Below are positions 1 through 4,743 of a DNA stretch of 5,274 nt, in pieces. The stretch lies in assembly GCA_002495465.1 (NCBI GenBank), contig DAFN01000003.1, forward strand, positions 45,368 through 50,641, in the 5' to 3' direction. The stretch's first letter is position 1. Every line of letters starts with the position of its first letter. A model generated the notes under the pieces. It saw only the letters and a list, made by a program, of their open reading frames with translations. It did no database searches and was not told the DNA's origin. The position numbers and the translations under genes were made by a program. Source of the DNA: an archaeon UBA55 (GTDB lineage: Archaea; Undinarchaeota; Undinarchaeia; Undinarchaeales; Undinarchaeaceae).

Positions 1-968
1 CCGGTTGTATATCTTGTCAGAATCTGTGCAAGAGCTTTTATTTGGGAATGACTTAGCTCTATTTTTCTCTCAGCGGCAATAGTTCCAATAAGGTCCTCTG
101 CTACTCGTTCAAAATATTCTCTGGTCTGCTCTGTGAATTTTGTTGATGAAGGTTTATAGCCGACCATAACCCTGCGGGCAAGTCCGAGAGCCGTATATTG
201 GTCTTCCGGAAGCTGGAATTCAGGCGGAATTATATGATAGTAGTTTTCTGTCTTCCCTGGTATTTTGTATATCTCAACATTGACATCTCCAAGAATTGTA
301 TAAGCATCAATTAGTTCTCCTTTTGCTGGAGGTTTTACCATGAAGCGGGTCAGTGTGAAGTTAGGTCTTATTACTGGAATAAAAATTTCCTCATAGATCT
401 TCCTGTCGCCAGGGACGATTTTCCCAACAAGAGGCATCACCCGCTTGATTAGAGTTGTCTTTTCAAGATAGTTCTGTATTACAAGAAGTACCTCGTTGAC
501 AAAATATTCGTAGTCTTTTCGTGCTCCCTCAAACTGGACGCTTTTCAGTTTCCTCTGATATGACTGAACTTCTGCGAGCACCGTGAGATATGCCGCCACA
601 GGATCCCGACGCAATTTGTCAAGAAGAAGATCCTCAACAAACTTAAAGCGGTGAGGTGCGTACTTATCAAGCTCCGTACTGGTATACTTACTTTTTGTAA
701 GTATATTCTCCTCTTTCAGAAGAAGATCTAAGACTCCTGCTATTTCTGCGAGAATTCCAGTCTGTTTTTTAGAATATTCATATTCATAAGCCTCGGCAAT
801 AACAACTCTGCTTACATTTCTGACCTGTATAATTGCGTCTATAACTCTGGACATGCATTCAGGGTCATCTTCTATAGAAGGAGAATATGGACATCCGAGC
901 CAGTTGAACCTGATTATTGTCTCTTTTCCCTCTTTCTGAACATCATAACTGCACGCTTTGGCCACCAT
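1..968 (-). CDS. Archaeal type IV pilus/secretion ATPase (VirB11/GspE/TadA superfamily), N-terminal part, truncated by window edge
   Basis: Members of this family are cytoplasmic hexameric ATPases that power assembly of type IV pili, archaella or type II/IV secretion machines at the inner face of the membrane. The frame is open for 322 codons from ATG at 968 to the left edge. Seen: an N-terminal block with Cys6, Cys26 and Cys38, including G-C-P-Y-S-P-S-I-E-D followed by P-E-C-M (residues 25-39), a pattern I associate with archaeal secretion ATPases; a helical region (about 100-180); then I-Y-K-I-P-G and Y-H-I-I-P-P-E-F (233-251), and A-L-A-Q-I-L-T-R-Y-T-T-G (312-323), which in relatives lies just before the RecA-like ATPase core. 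Walker A, Walker B and the Asp and His boxes lie outside the window, so activity cannot be judged. The start is ATG at 968: an in-frame TAA lies six codons upstream, and the one other candidate, TTG at 977, would fall at or before the predicted transcription start. It is transcribed divergently from the coiled-coil operon. The family call is from remembered motifs; the exact subfamily is uncertain. Confidence 0.78.
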   Translation of the reverse strand, partial: MVAKACSYDVQKEGKETIIRFNWLGCPYSPSIEDDPECMSRVIDAIIQVRNVSRVVIAEAYEYEYSKKQTGILAEIAGVLDLLLKEENILTKSKYTSTELDKYAPHRFKFVEDLLLDKLRRDPVAAYLTVLAEVQSYQRKLKSVQFEGARKDYEYFVNEVLLVIQNYLEKTTLIKRVMPLVGKIVPGDRKIYEEIFIPVIRPNFTLTRFMVKPPAKGELIDAYTILGDVNVEIYKIPGKTENYYHIIPPEFQLPEDQYTALGLARRVMVGYKPSSTKFTEQTREYFERVAEDLIGTIAAERKIELSHSQIKALAQILTRYTT

Positions 969-981
969 TTTTAACAAAAAG

Positions 982-990
982 CTTTATTAA
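982..990 (+). promoter_or_regulatory. TATA-like box for the coiled-coil operon
   Basis: The sequence CTTTATTAA is centred about 33 bases before the ATG at 1020. Archaeal TATA boxes usually sit about 26-27 bases before the transcription start, which would put that start near 1013 and leave a leader of only a few bases. No Shine-Dalgarno sequence precedes the ATG (TCTCGGTTAAAT), in keeping with a near-leaderless message. Confidence 0.5.
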
Positions 991-998
991 TCGCACTG

Positions 999-1006
999 TT
1001 AAATAC
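999..1006 (-). promoter_or_regulatory. TATA-like box for the secretion ATPase gene
   Basis: Read on the minus strand the sequence is GTATTTAA, centred about 34 bases before the ATG at 968. This predicts a start of transcription near 975 and a leader of about seven bases without a ribosome binding site. The box lies inside the predicted promoter-to-start interval of the opposite operon, so the two core promoters overlap head-on. Confidence 0.45.
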
Positions 1007-1019
1007 TTCTCGGTTAAAT

Positions 1020-1460
1020 ATGGCTACAGCACAGCAGGCGCAAAAACAGGCGGACGTTTCTGATTTTGGATGGCGCCTCAATTCCCTGACAACAAAGGTC
1101 AGAATAAATGAACAGAATGTCATAAACGAGAGAAAGCACGCCCAGCTTCTCAATAAAAATCTCATAGATTTCAAAGGAGAAATACGAGGAAAGATTGATT
1201 CTATTACTCAGCAGAACCGTGAACTCAAACTTTCAATGGATCGAGTTAAGGAGCAGATAAAAACCCTCACAAAAAAGCTAAACGACCTGCCTTCAAAAGC
1301 GGAGCTTAATGAGCTCAGAAGGGTACAGGAGAGCGCAACATTATATGGAAGAGATATGTCAAAGGACGAGGCAGATGAAATACTTGATAAGGTCCTTTCA
1401 CAAATAGAACACAGAGAATCCGGAGAAGAAAATGGCAATACTAAAGAAACGGAAGAGTGA
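1020..1460 (+). CDS. Coiled-coil protein, 146 residues, function unknown
   Basis: I do not recognise a named family. The product is soluble, with no signal peptide or membrane segment. Residues about 18-105 are rich in Leu, Ile and Val spaced among Lys, Glu, Gln and Arg, as in a long coiled coil or helical bundle, broken by the Pro in L-P-S-K (90-93). A Gln/Ala-rich head (4-11) precedes it, and a second short helix (about 114-131) leads to an acidic, Gly/Asn-containing tail (132-146). ATG at 1020 fits a near-leaderless start below the TATA-like box. The end overlaps the next gene by 29 bases in another frame, so the two are surely one transcription unit. Transcription diverges from the secretion ATPase, which suggests a linked role, for instance as an adaptor or scaffold; archaellum FlaC/D/E-type coiled-coil proteins are a conceptual parallel only, with no sequence match claimed. 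Confidence 0.8.
   Translation: MATAQQAQKQADVSDFGWRLNSLTTKVRINEQNVINERKHAQLLNKNLIDFKGEIRGKIDSITQQNRELKLSMDRVKEQIKTLTKKLNDLPSKAELNELRRVQESATLYGRDMSKDEADEILDKVLSQIEHRESGEENGNTKETEE
1422..1427 (+). promoter_or_regulatory. Ribosome binding site for the internal operon gene
   Basis: GGAGAA lies four bases (six from GGAG) before the ATG at 1432, inside the last codons of the upstream gene. It supports the 1432 start and true translation in this frame. It also contrasts with the leaderless style of the first gene. Confidence 0.6.
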
Positions 1461-2217
1461 TTACGATCCGCTTGAGGACATACCTCCAGAGAAGGAGAAG
1501 CTGAAGTCACAGTCAGCCGGGGCTGATATAGAAAGCATAAAAGAGGAAGTTGGATTTCCTGAAGCTCCTGAAGAGGAAGCTTCCTTTGAGGCGATGCCAC
1601 CAGCTCCTCCTGTTCCACCAGCGCCAGAAGCTCCTCAATCTCTTCAAGCTCCTTCGGAGGCACCTCCTTCAGAAACCGGCCAGATTCCTGAACTTACTCA
1701 GCCCGCTCCTGCAGGTCAGCCGGCTCAAGAGCCGGAGGAAGATCCTCTCGCATTCCTGGGAGGCGCCGGAGATTTAGAAGCTCCACAAGAAGAAAGTCAA
1801 GAAATGCCACCTGCTCCGACTTCCGAGCTTCCACAAGCTCCTCCTCAAACAGAAACAGAAGTTCAGGAAGCTCCGTTACCAGCACCGACCGATCTTTCGT
1901 ATGACACCATAATGAGAAATGAAACTGAAATCATCCGCCGTGAATTCGAGACAAAAATGTCACTTCTTAAAGATGAAATCCAGTCCCTAAAGAAACTTGA
2001 TGAGGAAATAAAAGGGGTCGTTGAAGCTATGGACAGAATTGAACAGAAGTATGAAAAAGTCGAAACCCGCGCTGAAGATAATAATACCCTGCTGACGGAA
2101 ACTCTCAACGATGTCAAATCCACGGTCTCGGCAATAGACAAAATAATGAGCTCGGCACTGCCAGCCTTAATAAAAGAAGTCCGCTCAATTTCTGAGATAA
2201 AGTCTAAGGAAAAGTAA
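1432..2217 (+). CDS. Pro/Glu/Ala-rich linker protein with C-terminal coiled coil, 261 residues, function unknown
   Basis: No named family is recognised. Three zones are visible: a short basic head (L-K-K-R-K at 4-8, then an acidic stretch); a low-complexity zone (about 42-153) packed with Pro, Ala, Glu and Gln, including repeated A-P-P/E-A-P units and an L-A-F-L-G-G-A-G segment at 106-113; and a helical zone (about 158-238) with regular hydrophobic spacing that predicts a coiled coil, followed by a conserved-looking S-A-L-P-A-L-I-K-E-V-R-S-I segment (241-253) and a Lys-rich end. There is no signal peptide or membrane helix. The start has a good GGAG site and overlaps the preceding gene by 29 bases. 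Other frames in the Pro-rich zone are open too, but only this one continues into the coiled coil. The architecture suggests a flexible tether joining a basic head to an oligomerising tail, perhaps a cytoplasmic scaffold for the adjacent pilus-type ATPase system. That role is inferred. Confidence 0.85.
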   Translation: MAILKKRKSDYDPLEDIPPEKEKLKSQSAGADIESIKEEVGFPEAPEEEASFEAMPPAPPVPPAPEAPQSLQAPSEAPPSETGQIPELTQPAPAGQPAQEPEEDPLAFLGGAGDLEAPQEESQEMPPAPTSELPQAPPQTETEVQEAPLPAPTDLSYDTIMRNETEIIRREFETKMSLLKDEIQSLKKLDEEIKGVVEAMDRIEQKYEKVETRAEDNNTLLTETLNDVKSTVSAIDKIMSSALPALIKEVRSISEIKSKEK

Positions 2218-2221
2218 GTTC

Positions 2222-2515
2222 CTAAACTACTATTTTCAAAATGTAATATACTCCAGCAATTATTGCTGCAGCGACAGCAAGGTCAGCTATCATATTTCCG
2301 TTGAAGAGGAAAAATCTGTAAATATTTGTCTGAGCACCTACTGCGTAGTATGCACCACTGGCTGCCATTGCAGCTATCAACATATTTACTTTCTGATCTC
2401 CTCCAAAATATTTCCTTCCAAGAAGGTAGAGGACTCCGAATAACAATATGAAAAGCGGAGCTACTGCCAGACTCCAGTGCATTGTATACCAGTGCGGTGC
2501 GTAATAATATACCAT
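2222..2515 (-). CDS. Small membrane protein with three predicted helices, 97 residues, unknown
   Basis: I do not recognise the family. Hydrophobic segments lie at about 13-33, 44-61 and 75-97; the polar loops are R-K-Y-F-G-G-D-Q-K (34-42) and Q-T-N-I-Y-R (62-67). The N-terminus is aromatic (Y-Y-Y-A-P-H-W-Y). The protein ends inside the last helix with K-I-V-V. ATG at 2515 is preferred: GGGAG sits eight bases upstream and a TATA-like box lies about 40 bases upstream. An in-frame TTG at 2533 would add six residues but would fall ahead of the predicted transcription start. This is the last gene of the minus-strand set, 59 bases after the preceding stop, and its stop is only four bases from that of the convergent operon. 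It could be a membrane component of the same apparatus as its neighbours; nothing in the sequence shows a catalytic role. Confidence 0.72.
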   Translation of the reverse strand: MVYYYAPHWYTMHWSLAVAPLFILLFGVLYLLGRKYFGGDQKVNMLIAAMAASGAYYAVGAQTNIYRFFLFNGNMIADLAVAAAIIAGVYYILKIVV

Positions 2516-2550
2516 TCCTTGTTCTCCCTGCAATTTCCGTGAAAAATATA

Positions 2551-2558
2551 ATATTTAA
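2551..2558 (-). promoter_or_regulatory. TATA-like box for the 97-residue membrane protein gene
   Basis: On the minus strand the region reads CTTAAATATTATATTTTTC (2559-2541). TTAAATAT is centred about 40 bases before the ATG at 2515, giving a leader of about 13 bases that would barely include the GGGAG site. The overlapping TATTATAT is an alternative box. It suggests this gene can be transcribed separately from the two small membrane genes upstream. Confidence 0.4.
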
Positions 2559-2574
2559 GTGTTTTGTCTAGCCC

Positions 2575-2877
2575 TTATCCCATCATTGCTAGCATAACTG
2601 CTATAACCGTTCCGACGCTTATCCACATTGGCTGGCGCATACCCGCTACAACAGAATATACTCCCTTCACAACAAGCGCGACTCCGACATAAAACATCAA
2701 CTGACTTTCAATTCCCAGTGAAAAAAGTGAGACATTCGCGTACCTTGGCACACTCATCAGAAGAAGACCTGCCAAAACATCGCAAAGGCTGAGGAAGGAA
2801 AAAGCAAGCCTTGTCCTTATATGCATAGCCGCAAGAAGAACGAAAACTCCAAAAACAACTGCTCCAGGGCTTGTCAT
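2575..2877 (-). CDS. Small polytopic membrane protein with VKGxYS hairpin, 100 residues, unknown
   Basis: Four hydrophobic segments are visible (about 5-19, 24-43, 60-79 and 84-99), with a short basic loop H-I-R-T-R (19-23). Residues about 30-79 align along their length with the 63-residue protein encoded just upstream: S30, D33, A36-G37, L39-L40, V43-P44, Y63, V70-K71-G72, Y74-S75 and G79 are shared, so the two are paralogues, this one carrying an extra helix at each end. ATG at 2877 lies one base after the upstream stop (TAGTATG), a typical termination-reinitiation junction; GTG at 2886, with GGAGTGATT upstream, would add three residues and overlap the upstream gene by eight bases. Either start is plausible. 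Function is unknown. Buried Asp and Lys in paired helices could form a salt bridge or take part in ion movement, but this is speculation. Confidence 0.75.
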   Translation of the reverse strand: MTSPGAVVFGVFVLLAAMHIRTRLAFSFLSLCDVLAGLLLMSVPRYANVSLFSLGIESQLMFYVGVALVVKGVYSVVAGMRQPMWISVGTVIAVMLAMMG

Positions 2878-2878
2878 A

Positions 2879-2896
2879 CTAATCACTTCTAATCAC
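2879..2896 (-). repeat. Tandem GTGATTAG repeat carrying two start-site ribosome-binding motifs
   Basis: On the minus strand the octamer GTGATTAG occurs twice, separated by AA. GTGAT matches part of the archaeal Shine-Dalgarno consensus (GGAGGTGAT). The first copy, within GGAGTGATT, is four bases from the GTG at 2886; the second overlaps that GTG and its GTGAT is four bases from the ATG at 2877. The second copy also contains the stop codon of the upstream gene. Confidence 0.55.
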
Positions 2897-3070
2897 TCCG
2901 TGGAATAGTGAGTAGGCTCCTTTAACTAGGAGGATTCCGGCGAGGTAAGTGGCTAAAACAGGAGTAACACTAAATGAAGCCAGGAAGACCTGCGACTGCG
3001 GGACAGCCGCCAGCAGGAAACCTGCCGCTATATCTATTACACTCATAATTATCAATATATATGATGCCAT
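2879..3070 (-). CDS. Very small two-helix membrane protein with VKGxYS hairpin, 63 residues, unknown
   Basis: The product is almost all membrane: helix one at about 3-23 (with D13, A16-G17 and V23-P24) and helix two at about 36-57 (with V49-K50-G51-x-Y53-S54), joined by a short polar loop. It is a paralogue of the central hairpin of the next protein downstream. The ATG at 3070 is preceded in frame by TAG two codons upstream, so no earlier start exists. A TATA-like box about 26 bases upstream and the absence of a Shine-Dalgarno site predict a leaderless message. The stop abuts the next start, so the two small proteins are probably made from one message and may form a hetero-oligomer. Two-helix hairpins of this size occur among secretion-system pilin-like subunits and ring-forming membrane proteins, but no sequence link to those is claimed. 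Confidence 0.72.
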   Translation of the reverse strand: MASYILIIMSVIDIAAGFLLAAVPQSQVFLASFSVTPVLATYLAGILLVKGAYSLFHGVIRSD

Positions 3071-3090
3071 GGGCTAGAACAATGAACTCA

Positions 3091-3100
3091 CTTATTAAAA
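3091..3100 (-). promoter_or_regulatory. TATA-like box for the small membrane protein pair
   Basis: On the minus strand the sequence is TTTTAATAAG, centred about 26 bases before the ATG at 3070, with purine-rich GGAAAT just upstream that could serve as a TFB recognition element. The spacing predicts transcription starting at or next to the ATG. Confidence 0.55.
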
Positions 3101-3115
3101 TTATTTCCTATTGCT

Positions 3116-4705
3116 CTATCCTCTTCGTACAGTTAGAACTTCATCGGACCAGGACTGATTTGCCTGTGTGTTTACTCCAGCTATAGCAAATATTCTTCCA
3201 TTTTCTCCGGCACCCAGAGTTCCACCATGACCTCCTGCTCCAGTGCTGTTGCAAAGCTGGTCGTGGTCAGGCCTTCCATGCGGAGCCGCTGCACATCCGC
3301 TGGTGTTTCCCCAAAGAAGAAGCTGCCATGGCACAGGATAATGTCCTGGAGTCGGATCGCTTCCGTCTCTTATATGGTTGAAGTCAAGAACACTTATGTT
3401 ATCCTCAAGTCTCTCCTTGAAGCTCGTAGCGCTGTCCATAATTATATTGTTCAGCTTTTCAGCCGCTTGAGTGTAGTTGTCGGTTTCTAAAGGATTAGCC
3501 GCTCCTGCCACTCCAAGTCTTCTGAGGTTCCATGCCTTTATTCCACAGGCTGCCTGAATGTGAGCTGCGTGGGCATCATCGACTTCCCAATTTCTGTATT
3601 CCAAGTTCTTTCCAATATTATTTTCTGATATTCCGGCATCCTCAGATATCGCGTTTATTGTCTGAACTGCTCCATTAACAATTGTAAGTGCATATGAGAG
3701 TTTCTCCATAACCTCAGTTTCCCCTGTGAACAATTTGTATACCTGTCCGAGTCTTTCAGCACTTTTCGGAGGATCAGCTGCCGGATCTGTTATAATGGAA
3801 GTTCGAACTTTTGCCGTCTTAATTTTCGGTGAAAATCCACGTCCTCTCAACTGGCTTGCCACCAGGTAAAGTCTCTGAGATGCTATAAGGGCTTCCTCAT
3901 AAATTTCAGTTATTATTGTCTCATTCCCTCTCCCAGATTCCCTGCTCAGCCTCGTTGTCAAATCTCTTTTCTTTCCTGTTCCATAGCTCTTCAGGAAGTC
4001 CTCTATTTTTTCTATGAGTCCGTCGAGAGCCTCTGCCCCAAGACTGGCTATATCAAAGTCCTTTCCAGTCGGGTCCTTCCGTGTTATCATCTTTAGCATT
4101 TCTTCGCTAACATTCTTTACTTCGAAAGTGTTCATAGCTGTTGTTCCAGGCGCCGGCGTTGCTGCCCTGATTTCTGCAAGATCAATTGTCATTTTTCCAG
4201 CTTCTTTGATGTCTTCCTTAATTTGTTCAAGACCTTCCTTTGTCTTTTTAAGATGCTCAATTCTTTCTTCAAGTTCCTTTGGTATGTCGTCGGCCCAGAA
4301 TCTTTTTAATTTGTCACCATACCGTTCTTCCATCAACTTCCGACCCTGTCTCATAACAAAGACAAGTAAGACAACTCCTATCATAATGAGTTCTGCCTGG
4401 TCTCCGTCAACAAAGAGTGTGCCTATAATAAGAGCTCCGTAGAAGGTTCCTACCATCAGCCTGAATTCGGGGACTCCCTTTTCTCCACCCTTTGAAAGGT
4501 AGTCGAAAACAAAGGAGTACATCAGGATGTATATGATAAGCTTCATAACATCCGTCATAGTGGCGCGCCAGAATGGGTGCAGTGAAAACTGTCCTGTAAG
4601 GAAACCGTTTATAAAATATCCAACAACTATAACTATGCCTACCCAGTAGTAGGCTCTCATCAGGAGAACCGGTACCGGCGACTGTGATGCGGGAATTTCT
4701 GCCAT
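3116..4705 (-). CDS. Four-helix membrane protein with long cytoplasmic helical domain and Gly/His/Cys-rich tail, 529 residues, unknown
   Basis: No named family is recognised. Four hydrophobic segments lie at about 15-37, 51-70, 83-99 and 104-118, followed by a strongly basic stretch (R-Q-G-R-K at 119-123, continuing K-L-K-R at 132-135) that argues for a cytoplasmic C-terminal part. Residues 140-180 look like a coiled coil; 195-440 are mostly helical, with several Ala/Leu-rich amphipathic stretches (265-290, 330-355, 410-435). The tail from about 450 changes character: Pro/Trp-rich, then Gly-rich, with C471, H476, H481, C485 and H493 in a possible metal-binding arrangement, ending in a short hydrophobic I-F-A-I-A-G segment and R-R-G. 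Codon use stays typical (GGA, AGA, ATA) to the TAG stop. The ATG at 4705 sits about 30 bases below a TATA-like box. A polytopic anchor with a big cytoplasmic module near a secretion-type ATPase suggests a platform or scaffold role, but it does not show the T2SSF/TadC-type fold that I would recognise. Confidence 0.85.
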   Translation of the reverse strand: MAEIPASQSPVPVLLMRAYYWVGIVIVVGYFINGFLTGQFSLHPFWRATMTDVMKLIIYILMYSFVFDYLSKGGEKGVPEFRLMVGTFYGALIIGTLFVDGDQAELIMIGVVLLVFVMRQGRKLMEERYGDKLKRFWADDIPKELEERIEHLKKTKEGLEQIKEDIKEAGKMTIDLAEIRAATPAPGTTAMNTFEVKNVSEEMLKMITRKDPTGKDFDIASLGAEALDGLIEKIEDFLKSYGTGKKRDLTTRLSRESGRGNETIITEIYEEALIASQRLYLVASQLRGRGFSPKIKTAKVRTSIITDPAADPPKSAERLGQVYKLFTGETEVMEKLSYALTIVNGAVQTINAISEDAGISENNIGKNLEYRNWEVDDAHAAHIQAACGIKAWNLRRLGVAGAANPLETDNYTQAAEKLNNIIMDSATSFKERLEDNISVLDFNHIRDGSDPTPGHYPVPWQLLLWGNTSGCAAAPHGRPDHDQLCNSTGAGGHGGTLGAGENGRIFAIAGVNTQANQSWSDEVLTVRRG

Positions 4706-4730
4706 TTTAACTATTTTTGAGTGGTAAACT

Positions 4731-4740
4731 TATTATTTAA
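4731..4740 (-). promoter_or_regulatory. TATA-like box for the 529-residue membrane protein gene
   Basis: On the minus strand the sequence is TTAAATAATA, centred about 30 bases before the ATG at 4705, in the 38-base gap after the upstream stop. It predicts a leader of about four bases; no ribosome binding site is seen (TCAAAAATAGTTAAA precedes the ATG). The gene can thus probably be transcribed independently of the coiled-coil gene before it. Confidence 0.5.
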
Positions 4741-4743
4741 GGC

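Noticed and set aside
1208..1663. Long antisense open frame of about 150 codons under the coiled-coil and Pro-rich genes.
   Set aside because: It is a mirror of Glu/Lys/Pro-rich codons (giving Leu/Ser/Phe-rich peptide), spans a gene junction, and lacks a promoter or ribosome binding site. The same reasoning removes the open frames at 1550-1777, 1694-1885 and 1863-2141.
1555..1890. The Pro-rich repeats as a CRISPR or tandem-repeat array.
   Set aside because: The units are short, degenerate and irregularly spaced, in frame with a coding region, and explained by low-complexity protein sequence.
2222..3070. The small membrane genes as a holin/toxin or phage lysis cassette.
   Set aside because: There are no phage genes, endolysin or antitoxin-like partner nearby, and the paralogous hairpins with conserved charges do not resemble a holin family I know.
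3181..3369. A second minus-strand frame, open for 62 codons inside the tail of the 529-residue gene, whose translation looks protein-like (for example A-L-E-Q-E-V-M-V-E-L-W-V-P), raising the thought of a frameshift or an alternative C-terminus.
   Set aside because: Its codons are rich in G/C at the third position (CTG, CTC, CGG, GGC, ATC), unlike every other gene here. The annotated frame keeps the local style (GGA, AGA, ATA) and stays open about 20 codons past the other frame's stop. The G/C-rich third positions are just the first positions of the true codons. Comparison with orthologues would settle it.
3227..3490. Plus-strand open frame opposite the tail of the 529-residue gene.
   Set aside because: No upstream TATA-like box or ribosome binding site was seen, and the composition is that expected from the opposite strand of a coding region. 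The antisense frames at 4014-4442, 4721-4978, 5041-5232 and 971-1174 are rejected likewise.
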